The notes: generated from the letters alone by a model not told the origin. A DNA stretch of 64,000 nt from Halichondria panicea (GCF_963675165.1 NC_087389.1:3470830-3534829); one strand, 5' to 3'; counted from the stretch's first letter, positions 34,506-47,259 are shown. Program-made: numbers and translations.

Positions 34506-37500
34506 ATGGCAGCTCAAGTGAAGGCTAGCAGGTCAAGGCACAGGGACGCCTTGCAGGGTATTATACTGACTGCAGTATACCTCAAGCACAATGATCCCAT
34601 TCACAAAGCAGTGGAGGTCATTAGAGACCAGAGGCTGGATGGAAGGAAACCTTCTAAGGAAGGCCAGAAGGGTGGACTGCAACTTTTGGATTTCTTACCC
34701 CAGAAAGATGCACAAGTGAGTTTATCTAGATGCAACTGCCGACTGCCGTTAATTCAGATAATAAGGTAGTTTGTCAAGTGTGCTATCTAGTTAGTGTGGG
34801 GCATGCAATGCTTTGTAATTTCCACCGTATGGTTATGCTAGCCTCGATTCAAGGCCGATTAAAATACGGCCTGGTACCTATTGCAGGGGTGATAGTGCGC
34901 ATGCGCTTCAAATTACCCAGAATATGGGTAATCGTACTACGAACGTAAAACCTTAGTAAATTATACAGGAAATTAGTCCGTTTACTAAGAATATGTTCCG
35001 TAATACTTTATCTCTATGTGAAGCTGTGGCTTATGCCGTCTATTGCGTTGGTCTAGAAGGCTTGAACACTAGTTTTAAGACAGAAGAGGCTCTCATCTAC
35101 GTCTAGGATGGTCCTATAGCCGGGTTGTCTTCGCGAGTAGCAGTTTGAGGCACCATACACTTCCCATAGCCTGTACAGATCCAAGGTAAGACATCCTGAC
35201 CATACAACCGTATTAGAGGTAGATGAGAGCCTCTTCTGGCTTCAGACTAGTGTGAAAGCCTTCTGGAACAACGCAATAGAGAGCTAAGCTGATGTACAAA
35301 GATAGAAAATAGATGAGAGAAGAAAAAAGGGGATTCCCCAGATTCTGGTGGAATAAACTAACGCATGCGCACTAACACCATGCAATAGGTACCAGGCCGT
35401 ATTTTAATCGGCCTGGAATCGAGGCTAGGTTTATGCATACCCTGTATATTTCCAAATGTCTTTGTACCTGAATATGTATATAATTATTATGCACCACACT
35501 GTATGTCACATGGGACCGCATTCCTGTGGGGATTGTGGTAGTGTGGTACTGAGGTTAGTTTTGCCTATTAAGGTTACGGTATAATTATACTAACTCAAAT
35601 TTGCGTGTGCAATTCAGCTGCAGTAACGGAGTGATGGTCACTTGGCTTCATTTTCTAGCCCGAGGAAATTAAAAGGACAGGGCCGCTCGAAACGTTTTCC
35701 CCGAGAGAGTAAATTGAAACAAAGAGTAGACACAGCCACATGTATTTATCTGTTGTAGGCTAATAAAATAAAATGGCGATGTAGAGTAGCTAGTAATAGG
35801 GATATATTTCTGGCTGCATGTGTACGATCTCCATGAACAGAATCTCTTCGAGTGGCCATCCAGTAACTCTTAATTTAAAGCATCGAATACTGGTCAGAAA
35901 GACAACATTGAAGCTATAATTATGCATCAAGAAAAACTTAGACGTCAGTAGTTTTTTCCAGCTAACCTCAGACCTCTTCAATGGATTTTTACAAGACATG
36001 CAAACTCTGAGCAATCGTTGTTACTGTTCTCTTTTTATTCATGAATAGTTATTGAATGTAAAATAATGTTGTGATAAAATAAATACCGTATAGCGGGTAG
36101 AGTTCGTTAGTACACACTTTCGTATCAACTGCCCAATTCAATGTTTTGTATTTTATTTGCATAGCTCAAAAATTTTGAATTTTCGTATGATATGCTCTAC
36201 AATATGAAAATTGTCCACCCTATGAAAATAACCTGCTATACAGCATTGTATATGAATTATACATGAGCAATTGAATGATTACACTGTAACCCTAGTAGAT
36301 TGTGTGCAAAACTACGAAAACCTGTTAAACGAATGCAATTATACATGTAGTATACTTGTATATAGACGTACAGTACGTACGTATCCAACGTCATAAAGTA
36401 GTAATCACGAATCGTATGATGTCTTCATAATAACATCACCCATTCTCCCCTGGTTCAGGTTGACTCGGACTACAGGTCCCATTCACCCCTCATGCTAGCC
36501 TGTGAGTGCGAACTTCAAGATGGTGTAGACACCCACCAAAAAGGAGACGTAGACAGAGTCAGATTGCTGCTGGACCTAGGAGCATCTGCTGCTTTCAAGA
36601 ACAAGGTACACCGTTGTTAGATTTATTCTGAGCAGATCTACTGTCACATGCAGCTGTTTGATTGTGATGCACTTATTAAATGCTCTGTCTGGTCTTATGC
36701 ATGGTATTTAATGAAATGTTTTTTCCAGGAAGGGCTGAATGCTCTCCACATTGCTTGCAAAACTGGGAACCTGGAGATCTGTCAACTCTTGCTCAAGAAA
36801 GCAAAAGATCAAAATCACTTTGGGGAAAAGAAAACCTTCACCTCCGATTTGTCTATTTTGGTCAATGCCAAAGAAAAGGTACAATTAATGTCACTATTAT
36901 AAACAGGTTATAAATGGGTACTAATTTTAGCGAATTTACCGAATTTGTAAGTAATGCTAAATTATGTCCGCACTAATAATAAAACGCATTTAAAAATTAT
37001 GAATCTCACTAATTTTCTATTACGAAAATGTACTTTTGAGAGTTAGCCCTTTTTTCATCTGTATCTGACTCCCAAACTTTCCATCCAATCATACTTTTCA
37101 TTTTTCGACAAACATTGTGTAAATGAATTTCTTCAAATCCGCCAAAATTAGTACACCCTAAAAACAGTGAAAACGCTAAAATTACTACAATGTACCTGTC
37201 TATAATAGTAACCGGTATTTTGTAGAGGTCAGACATTACATGCATACAGTGCGTACATACGTTACACATAATTATATCTGGCACTACACGTATGATAACC
37301 CTCCCCCAGAGAGGCTGGACTCCATTGATGTATGCTGTTCAGAAAGACCAACTGGAAATTGTTACCGAGCTGGTAGACACTGACGTTCTAGAGTTCTCGA
37401 AGACAAACAAGGTCAGTAATGAGCCATATGATGTAAGAAAAAAAATTCAAAGTATTGGTTCTACAGAAAGGGGCTACATTCCTCCACCTTGCTTGTCGTA

Positions 37501-40500
37501 ACGGCAGTGTCAACACTCTGCAGTACATTATCACACACCCTCACTTAGTATCCAAGAATATGTTCACAGCAACTGATAAGGTTCGTACTACCCTAGAATT
37601 AAAGCTTTATCATGCCTCGGTAATTAAAGCTTTATCATGCCTCAGCGCACATGCACAGCAAGGTACACATAGGGTAGTGTGTGTGTGTGTGTGTGTAATG
37701 CTGATGTAACTGCTCTACCGTAGCCTTGAAATTTGGCTCGTGGATTTGCAAATTTATAAAGCTTATTTCTCGAGTTATGGCTAGTTTTGCTTCTTAGAGG
37801 CCATTGAAGTCACTTTAGTCTCAGTTTAGACTTCTGCGTAGCAAAATCTGTAGCTAGTTGTCTCTGCAGTAGAGCGCTTAGTTGGCGGAGTGATAAAAGA
37901 GCTCCATTAATTGCCAACATAATTATAAGCAGCCATAATTATTGCATCAGTACTGCACATGGCCGCTACCATTTGTTGTTTTGAGCTTTAACTTTTAGCA
38001 TCCCTTTTTTTAGCAACAATTTACGATTGATCATTTCCTACTCAATTCATCATTCCTGCGTGCAAATTCAATTATTCGTTTCCACCAAGGTATCAGCTTC
38101 GGTCGTGTATTATTGGTGGTAGTAAATATTATTTACCGCCTGTTACTAACCTCGTTCCCAGTAGCATTGGTGCTGCGGAAAGTGAGTATTATGCACACGT
38201 ACTTTAGGAAGTTATTTGTAAGCAGCTACTCGATGGTGTGTTGATGTTCATAAACCGTATACTGGAAGTAGAAATTTAGCGTTACAATTGGGGAAAAATG
38301 GCCTGGGAATGAGGCTGCTCACCCCACTCATGCATTAAGACTTTCAAGAGAAAAATAAGGCGAACAAAAAATTATGGTAACATACATAGTAAGGCCTGAA
38401 AAGCAGTGGCGGATCCAGGAATGTTGAGAGGAGGTTCCAAAACAGTTAAAAAAAAGGTCATCACTTTCCTAAGCAATGAGCATGCCCATTAGAGAGCCCT
38501 GCCAACATAATTACAATTGCATGACTAGTAACTACAGATCACGATCATTCAAGCTGAGTTGCTAGCTATAGTAAGTTGATCTCCCAGTGTGTTCTTGTGT
38601 GAAAGGGGGGTCCATGGAACCCATGGAATCCGCCACTGAAAAGATTTAAACAAAATACATGTACCTGTACTGCACATTATGCTTGAATTGCTTGAATTCT
38701 ACTCACAGAAAGGCTGGAACATTCTTCACTATGCCTGCTGTTCTGACTTTGAACAGGACGGTCAGAGTTATGTTCAGTGGCTCTTAGAGACAATTCCTGA
38801 TGAGATTCTCAGTGACGCTGACAAATCAAACCTCCTGTCACAAAAGAATGATGTACGTAACTGGGTGGTTAGGATCATACATATCCTTATTCCATTCATC
38901 AGTATACAATTATAAGATGACTTCCTACACATGTATACATGCGTTAATACAAGAGTTCATTAGGATGAATGAACTCTTGATAGTTATAATGAAAAGCTCT
39001 TGTTGTCGTATATACATGCAGAATTTGATGTATTTGCTGTACGTAGGCTGGCTACTCCCCTCTGCTGACAGCGTGTGAATATCAGAAGGTTGCTGCGGTA
39101 AAGTATCTGGCTGGGCGGTCAGATGTGGATGTGTCAGACTACGTTAAGGAGGATGAGGGAGGGGTAACTGGAGAGAAGAGTGCTCTCCATCTTGCAGCTA
39201 TTCATGACTCAGCAGATATTGCCGGAATCCTCCAAAAGGAGGGATGCAAGATTGATCGAATTGATTCACGGGTTAGTGTGAATCTTTTTTTAGTCTCTTA
39301 ACTCATTTATAAATATCACTGTGAACATGTGTTACTGTAATGTGTGTGCTAGCTACAGTTGTGTACTTACGTAGATATACATGTATGCCGATGCCAAATC
39401 AAATGATAAACATGGATTCTCGTTTCAGGGTAACACGGTTCTACATGTAGCGAAAAGAAAATCTAGTGAGCAAGTGGAGAGAGTCATTCTTGAAACTACA
39501 GCCGGTCAGAAGCTTCTAGAAGAAAAAAATCTGGTATGTACAATTACATGTGAAATCCTTGTATAAATGTAGTGTGTTGAATTTATGCTCCGTCAGTTAA
39601 ACCTTTCCCCCCACACACACAGAGTGACCAGCTGCCCGGGGATGTGAAGCCCCAAGACAGTGAGTGCTCTTTCTTATGTCATTCCGCGCATGCATATTTA
39701 TAAACATAAACTTTTACGTTTACAGTACTTGTACATTCCTACATGTTGAAACATAGCATTATAGTCACTCGCTATTTGTTTTTTACTCATAGTTATTCCT
39801 CCCGAGATTGTGAAACGTGGACCCATTTTTGTTGAGCGTTACATGCGAGCTCTAAGACAAGGGAAGGAGAAAATTCCTCGATGTGGTCTACTGTTTCTTG
39901 GGCAAGAACGCAAAGGCAAGACAAGTCTCTATAAACTGATTGTTGGGAAACAATTTGATCCGGAACAAGATTCGACTCGTGGAATTGACAATAATGAAGT
40001 GGATACAGTCGATTCTCGAGCAGTCACAATGAACTGGTCTGAAAAGAGTGCGGTAGACCAGCAAAGAGAGAGGGATGATTCTCATGCGTTTGCTGTGCTA
40101 AGAGAACTCCCAGATGATGAGCAGCATGATCGATCATTCAAATTTCAACAAAAGACTGAAGAGGAGCTCCTTAGCAGCATTGAGGGTATCAACCGTGATA
40201 TGAAGGCTCACTATAAACGAAAACCCAGGCTACAAGACCTTATAAAAAAAATCTTATCTGGCGATGGCGATGATTTCTTCAATTATAGTGATGATGACTC
40301 TCTTGATGAGATGCCATCAGATCCGATAATTCCAAAATCGCCTGCTACAAAACCTGCTCCGTCTGTTTCAACAACAGTTGAACCCAAGAAAAATGAGGTT
40401 TTTTCCAAACCTTCACCCAAGCCACGAGAGCCCAAAGTTCCCTCACCCCGTCATCCAAAAAAAGCTGTGTCAGATCCACTACCTGAACCTTCTGAGGTTG

Positions 40501-43500
40501 AACCCCCTGCTCCCACACCGTTGGAGCTAATTGTCAGCATACCGGTAAGTACACGTACAGAAGCTAAAAATGTCAATAAGGTCTTGAAAGAAGGAAAGAA
40601 GGATCGAAAAGAGCCTTCTCTTCTACTGAATGTGCTGGATTTTGCTGGACAGAAGAATTATCGACCGATGCATCACTGCTTCATTAGGAGACGATCCATG
40701 TACATTGTGGTGTTCAATTTGCAAGATATGTGCAAATACATTCAGCAAGCTGACTCATGCCAGTCACCACCAAGTCCTGTTGAAGAGATACGATATTGGC
40801 TTCACTCCATTCATGCACACATCTACCCACCTGAATCAAAAGAAAGAGGAATAGATGAACGCCAACGGAGAGTTGTGCTCGTAGGTACTCACCAAAATCC
40901 TGGACAGGATGGTCGAGAAGTTACCGAAGAAGATTTCCGGCAGATTGACAAGTTGTTAGCTGAAGAAATAGTAGCCGATGTTCGATGTGTCGATCACCTC
41001 TGCAAAGTTTCTGGACGATGGTTTATTCCAGTCGAAAACTCACTCAAAGATCCAAGCAAGAGCGGAGCAAGAATGCTTCAAAACACTCTTCATGACATAA
41101 AGAATGGGTTGCAGTTTCTAGAAGAATCTTACCCACTACCCTGGCTACGGTTCGAAGGCAGATTGATTGAAATGAAGAAGACACCCAATCAAAAGAAATG
41201 TCTTCCAGAGAAAGAAGTTGTTGAAATTGCCGAGAGTAAGGGTGTCTCAAATCCTGGCGATGCCCTAGAGTTTTTTCATGACATTGGCGAGATAATTCTT
41301 TTGCGTAAGTTTTGCTCACAGGTATACTGCATGTACATGTGTATATACAAGCCTTTGAGGCAGTATAGTATAGCTTAGAACCTGTGCATTATTTTTACCT
41401 ACTTACATATTAGCAAAAAAATTTGTTTTGCTTGCATGCCATTGAATTTTTCCATCGAGCACTATAGCTACAAAAAGCATATGCTGAAATACATGTAGAC
41501 CCATCAGAACAGTATTATCACTTTTACCATGTAGGTAGAGTGTCTAAGCTTTTTGTTACTGAGGAAGAGTCAAAAAGTATCTCGGATTTAGTGGTCATTG
41601 ATCCAAAATGGCTAATTGGAATCATGCAAATCATCATGGAGCTACCAGAAAATTGCGGGCTTATTACAGGGAGGGAGCAGGAAATGCTAAGACGGCATGG
41701 TGAAATTTCTCTTAATGTGCTCGAGCAGTTATGGGGTGATTCAAAGCATGATATTCTCAAATCGAGTGCAGTCAAAGCTGAAAAACTTGCAGTGGTTTTA
41801 CAAGCATACTGTTTGATTCACTCAGCTGCCAGTTCTGATTCGGTGGATTCTAGTGGCAAGTTGTTCATCATCCCTTCGATGCTCCCCCACATTACAGACG
41901 CCGAAAAGGAAAAGATAGCTCCGAGTCACCTTCCTTGGATTGTATTTTATTTCGACTTCCAAAGGTTTCTTCCTGAGGAAGTATATCACCGTTTGGTTTG
42001 CATGCTGATGGCGGAAGCACAAAGGGCGGGGAGTCGCAGACAGTTTCATTCCCTGTGTTTGTTTGACAGGGTTCACAATTGTAAAATGGTGGTTGAGCTG
42101 GAAGCTCTTCTACACAGGATAAAAATATCTGTGATGTAAGTGTTTTACCGTTTAGATTATATTTTGCAGCAGCTATTTTGCCTCTATATGCACCTTAACC
42201 ACAGTGTATAGACCAACCTGTACATTTTCTAATTCTGTATGCATGCAGTGTGTCTGGAGGAAAGTTGGAGCCTTCGGAGTGTATCAAGCTGGTGCATGAC
42301 AAATACCTCAAGAGGATTTGCCAAGAGAGTGGTCTTCAAGGCTTGAAATATTACGGGGGTCCAATGCTGCCATGTTGCTGTTCTCAACCGTCAGTCTTCA
42401 CATATGTCACATTTGACATTGGCAAAAGTAGTGACCTGACTATTGAATGCCTTCAGTGTTTGAAGCAGTGCGAGGAGAATGAAATGGATGATGAAGTAAG
42501 GTGGTACGAATAAGTTTTAATATCTTATTTGATTGTGGGTGAAAAACCCTTTGCGATCTAACATTTGCATTCTGGCAAGGATCGTGTGTATAGTTTAAAT
42601 GATCAATGCTTGCAAAGTTGGCATGTTAGATGCTCCCAAAACATTCTAGTAATTATGGTAGCTAATTTTTCTTTATCGTTTTTCAGATGAAAAGCCTAGC
42701 TACTCAAGAAACACAGTCAGGTAAAATTCACTGCACTCGATGTAATATTATGTATGCTGCGTAGTCAACAATATGCTATAATAGTCAAGTATTTGCCTTG
42801 CATTTAATCGAACATCACTGGCCACGAGAAGTGTGGAGGTGTCAATAAAGAAGGATAGCTACCGTTACTTTAGTAACATGCAATGTTAAAACGTCTTGAA
42901 TTAGTTATACTTGTGTGCTCATTCCACAGATGACCAACTAAAGACGAGTGGTCCACAACAAACCTCTGCATCCAAACCTGATGCAACCAAACCAGGTACG
43001 CATGCATGACCATGCACATTCTGGGAAGGGAAGAAGTGTATATAGGATTGTCCATAGATATACATGTACACATAATTATATACAGTATTTGATATCAGTT
43101 GATCATGAAGTACGTACAACGTTGTTTAGCGGACCTGTATACTCTATAATTATACCAAGGGCATATAATTATCAGGCATGCAACTCACTATAATTTTGTG
43201 TACAAGGCAAAATGCACCGAGATTGTATACATAGATTCCAGTACGCAACAGCAGTCAACGTTTATGTGTGGGTGGAATGTCTGAAAATAGCTGTGCTGTA
43301 TAGCAGGTACATTTGGCGACTATTTGCCGAATAAAGGTGCACAATTTCAATGTTTTAGCTTGCAATACATGTATTGATATGCATGATCATTAAAAAGTCG
43401 CTAATAATAGTTCAATTGCCTCCTTTGCCATTTTTACCTGCATGCTATACATTGTATGTGGTACACAGGGTTTCATACAGGATTTTTAGCCAAGCGGGAA

Positions 43501-44598
43501 ATGACGACGGTCGTACGCCGTTGAAAATTTGGGGGTCCGGGGGGCAGCCCCTGAGAAAATTTGGCAGAATGATTGTCTAAGGTGCATTTTTGGAGCAAAG
43601 CAGAAAAGTACTCAAATTGACCTCTAGTGTGTGTACAGAGCCTATGGTCCCACTATGTACATGCTCTGCTTATGTTGTAAGGTTTAAATTTCAAAGGGTA
43701 TCATCAGAAGTATCATAATAATAATTGTATACATGCATTTTGTGTATGTAATCTCCTGTCTGAACTCTTGAACTGTACCATGTGCTTGATTGGATATACA
43801 TGTATGCACTCCTGATGTATGTAAGAGGCTTTTTCTCAATTGACTGATACACGTTGAATAATCATTATAGCTACATGTAGATCTATCTGAATCACTGTAC
43901 AATTTGGTATGACATCATTAATTTTTCATATTTCCAGGGGGATTTTGGTCAGGGGGAAATCCCAGGGCGCCCCCCCCCCTGTATGAAACCCTGGTACATG
44001 TATATGAATTTGTATTAGTCTGCATGCACACAGTGTGAGTCCATGCCCTCTCCTGATATACCCCCTTGATTAATTATACCAGTACATTTACATGTATCTG
44101 TTCCCTTGTTTACCAGGTAGTGCTGACAGTGCAACGATAAATGTGACAGCACCCCTACCGACCACACCCTCCTCACACAGCTCTCTTTCAGGTATGAAAT
44201 AACCCAAGTTTGCATACTGAAAATGTGGCAATTTGAATTAACTCACAGGAGCTGGTGGACAACAGACAGTGACCATTGAGGAATTGAAGAAGCATACGAA
44301 AGTAACTGACTCTCAACTTGGTACTAAAATTGAAGATAAGTGTATGTATTCCATTTCGGAATACTTTGAGAATGTAGATGACTATGTGGTGCTACTGAAA
44401 CTAAAGACTTGTGACGAAACAGATGTTAAAGACTTGGCAAAACTTAAGAGCACAAAGAATGCCATGTTCAAAGCCTTGAAACATTGGAGGGATCCCAACC
44501 CCTACACTGCCACTTACGGAGACCTGGTGGAAATATTGTTAGAGGCCAATAAAGGTCATGTTGCTGATAAGATTTGTGAGTTCTGTGCTCGATTATAG
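34506..44598 (+). CDS. Ankyrin-Roc-COR-Death protein, gene B
   Basis: Sixteen exons join in phase to 1372 aa: 34506-34715, 36459-36605, 36729-36878, 37310-37411, 37467-37580, 38709-38852, 39047-39271, 39429-39533, 39623-39659, 39793-41304, 41535-42135, 42249-42495, 42687-42720, 42930-42995, 44117-44191, 44249-44598. The first 12 exons match gene A one for one. Order: ankyrin repeats (LNALHIACKTGNLEICQLLL, GWTPLMYAVQKDQLEIVTEL, SALHLAAIHDSADIAGIL), Roc (P-loop GQERKGKTS at 448-456, DFAGQ at 694, THQN in place of a TKxD-type G4), COR (LVVIDPKWLIGIM) and Death (VTIEELKKHTKVTDSQL). Three small exons before the Death domain encode a Ser/Thr/Pro-rich linker that gene A reduces to one. Exon 2 has an 11-residue insertion relative to gene A. 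Confidence 0.88.
34839..35427. mobile_element. MULE-type MITE, copy 2
   Basis: Complete copy of the repeat at 5193-5732. Arms of about 65 bp run TAGCCTCGATTCAAGGCCGA...GCGCATGCGC and the reverse. GGTTATGC on the left and GGTTTATGC on the right are probably the target duplication. It lies in intron 1 of gene B. Confidence 0.85.
36086..36243. repeat. MITE, TACCGTATAGCGGG family
   Basis: Left TACCGTATAGCGGGTAGAG, right AATAACCTGCTATACAG, with TTCGTA/TACGAAA type inner repeats. It is in intron 1 of gene B. Confidence 0.7.
37605..38130. repeat. Inverted relative of the 17990-18535 repeat
   Basis: Shares, in the opposite orientation, the CATGCCTCGGT start, a GTAGTGTGTGTG tract, the TGGATTTGCAAA segment and the ACCAAGGTATCAGC end. 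A (GT)10 tract lies at about 37676-37696. It occupies intron 5 of gene B. Confidence 0.6.
38150..38317. repeat. Diverged MULE-type MITE
   Basis: Begins AACCTCGTTCCCAGTAGC and ends GGCCTGGGAATGAGGC, with about 130 bp between. It lies in intron 5 of gene B. Confidence 0.6.
38402..38641. repeat. hAT-like MITE
   Basis: Ends CAGTGGCGGATCCAGGAA and CATGGAATCCGCCACTG form an inverted repeat of a type widespread in animal hAT elements. AAAAG-like flanks on both sides may be the 8-bp duplication. It is in intron 5 of gene B. Confidence 0.8.
43466..43996. repeat. MITE with CAGGGTTTCATACAGG ends
   Basis: CAGGGTTTCATACAGGATTT at the left and CCTGTATGAAACCCTGG at the right are inverted. The interior has GGGGGTCCGGGGGGCAGCCCC-like G-rich sequence. 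GGTACA lies beside both ends. It is in the intron between exons 14 and 15 of gene B. Confidence 0.75.
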
Positions 44599-44769
44599 AC
44601 CAATGTAAAAGTACATGTAGTTTACTCAGACAGTTATTATTTTTAGCGTTAATACAAAAAATGTAGATGTATGCAGTACAGTACTATTATTATTTTCAAT
44701 ATACATTGTGTTTAGGATCACTATTATAATAATTATAGTTGTATGTTTTTTCTTTTACATGCGTATAAT

Positions 44770-45560
44770 TATAATGATAATCGCATGTTGTCCTATTATT
44801 CACTGTGATTCGTGATTAATCGCGTAGCACGTCGTCATTAACGACGTGCATTACTGCCTTGACGACCGCACGTTCGAATAACGGCCGCGGCTAATTTTTT
44901 GTACTAAAACTGCAGCTAAAAAATGTCCTTAAAACTGCATCACAAACGTTGCCATACTATTAATTATGCTAATCGCATGTTGTCCCTGGGATTCGTACAG
45001 TGATTAATTGCGTATCAGTAATTGCACGTCGGCAAGGCAGTAATTGCACGTCGTCATTAACGACGTGCAATTACTGCCTTGACGACCGTACGTTCGAATA
45101 ACGACCGCGGCTACTGAAACTGCAGCTAAAATGTCCTTAAAACTGCATTACAAACAATTAACAATCAATAGTATGGCTACTCGTGACAAGCAATGGCAAG
45201 GATACTAATTGCACGAGGCGTATATTAATCCCATATTGCACTCTTAGCCATACTATTAATTAATAGTATGGCTAAGAGTGCAATATGGGATTAATATCAC
45301 GAGTAACAAGCAATGGCAAGGATACTAATTGCACGAGGCGCAGCCGAGTGCTATTAACCTTGCCAGTGCTTGTTATGAGTGCTATTAATCCCTTATTGCA
45401 CGAGTAGCCATACTATTGATTGATTGTTAATCGTTTGTGATGCAGTTGTAAGGACATTTTTAGCTGCAGTCATTAATGACGACGTGCAATTACTGATACG
45501 CGATTAATAACTGTACGAATCACAGTGAATAATAGGACAACACTGCGATTATAATACTAA
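44770..45560. repeat. Complex nested palindrome element
   Basis: Outer ends AATCGCATGTTGTCCTATTA and TAATAGGACAACACTGCGATT are inverted. Inside are two direct copies of a 200-bp block containing GCACGTCGTCATTAACGACG and an inverted third. At the centre (45222-45297) is a perfect 76-bp palindrome with no spacer. GCACGAGGCGCAGCCGAGTGC motifs occur beside it. No ORF. Confidence 0.75.
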
Positions 45561-46059
45561 TACTGAGTGGAAGCTCAGACCTATTAAGCACACATTTGTG
45601 ACTCTACAGTGAACTGTAGTTAAAACCATGCATGTGCTTATTTACACTGCATGCATTTAAATCAGGTACCAACTATCCCAAAAATTGGCCGGGACTGTCC
45701 CAGATTTGGCACCCCTGTCCCTTGTCCCGAAAACTGCTATTTACCTCCGATATTCCGGATGCTGTTTCTGAACAGGGTTACTAAGCTGTAATAAATACAC
45801 TATTATTTCCAGGCTTATCAAGTCTGCATGGAAAAGCTTGGAACGTACTGCTAGAATCTTCAAACAATGAACAGGATAGCTAGCTCGATCACTCCAACAA
45901 GACTGAAAGTAATTATATACTACAAAGGTGCACTAATAGCCTGGGAATGATTGAACCATGAATGATAGGAACGAGTAGAACATAGTCACACGGAACTAAA
46001 TTGCATGCATGAACATGCATGCATATGTACATGTAGATCGATCTTAGTATATACCGGCT
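45561..46059. other. Intergenic, no gene seen
   Basis: A+T-rich sequence downstream of gene B. It includes a stretch rich in TGTCCC/GGGACTGTCCC (45680-45740) but nothing I could assign. Confidence 0.3.
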
Positions 46060-46527
46060 TATGCACTTGTCAAACTAATGCCCCACCCCCTACCGGGGAT
46101 TAGACCAATCGCATGATCTAATCCCTATACCTTGTTGGCGTGTTACCGTATAGCGCGAAATTTTCGAGGCACTTATATTTCGTGGATTGGCCTCTAAAAG
46201 CCATTTCGTTGCACAATGTTCGCGGAATGACTGCTTACCGGAAGCCACGCCTTTAAATATTTGCATGATAGCAGGTAATTCTTATTAACGAACACTTTTC
46301 GTGGACTTAATTTTCGTGTAGAATTCCAACCCACGAAATCCGCGAAAATTAAGCCCCTCGAAAATTTCGCGCTATACGGTATTTGGTCTAATCCCCTCGT
46401 AGCCATGGGTATTAGACCAGTATCCAACTGTAAGTCCCCTATAGGTAGAGAAACAATTTCACAAGTGTAATCCCCCAATAGCGTGGGAGGGGGGGGGGTG
46501 AGGCATTAGTTTGACAAGTGCATTACG
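46060..46527. repeat. MITE with a second MITE nested inside
   Basis: Outer arms GCACTTGTCAAACTAATGCC (46070) and GGCATTAGTTTGACAAGTGC (ending about 46522) enclose a complete TACCGTATAGCGCG-type MITE at 46144-46383 (TACCGTATAGCGCGAAATTT / AAATTTCGCGCTATACGGTA). The nesting dates the inner insertion as later. Confidence 0.8.
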
Positions 46528-47259
46528 TACTCTGTAGATTATTATATAGATTATATAATTCCTAACTGACTCTAGTAACTGCATGGTTTTGTCTGTTATT
46601 CGGATTTGTCCTTATTGGGAGGTTATAATTATATCGTGCATATAAGCCTGTGTTGGTGTGTTTAATAATTAGACAATAAATATACATTATGATGAACTGA
46701 ATCAGTATTACATGTAGCCATGGTCTTTAGGAACAGGTTAACACAAATTGACATATTTTATAGTTGGAAAATGTAAGTGGACTGTCGTCACATGACTAAA
46801 CGGTGAACTGCATGCAGCAGACTGAATCTGAACTGCGCATGCACACATGACAAAGTCCTCTTGCTAAGATATGTAACAGTTACTGCAGACCTGTACTGAG
46901 TTCTCTTTCAAGCAGCAACACATCCAAATTGCTGATATAGGCATTATCTTAGAAAAGAATTAAACTCAAACTGCTGTGGGCCTATCTAAAACTACACCCT
47001 TTGTCCCCGTTATAGAAGGTTATATATATTCTGCACTAAAATGACTTAATTGTCCGTTGGTCTGGAGTTTAGAGGTGTCCCTCTAGTGATATATAATTTA
47101 TTAACACCAGTAGCTCCCCCACAAAACAAGAATCCCTCACTATTCAGGGTTGAAGTACACTAGTAAAAGCAGTGGGTACAATAAGGCATGCTGTCTGTTA
47201 TTTAGAGAATCCATTATAAATAGGTTCCACTGTATGTAACAGTTTTGTGATAAAACTCT
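46528..47259. other. Intergenic, no gene seen
   Basis: A+T-rich sequence between the nested MITE and the 3' end of the minus-strand ZIFL-like gene. The last 40 bp probably hold that gene's 3' UTR and polyadenylation signals, but no clear AATAAA could be assigned. Confidence 0.3.

Noticed and set aside
37676-37696. GT microsatellite as a regulatory element
   Set aside because: Simple repeat inside a dispersed repeat; nothing suggests function.
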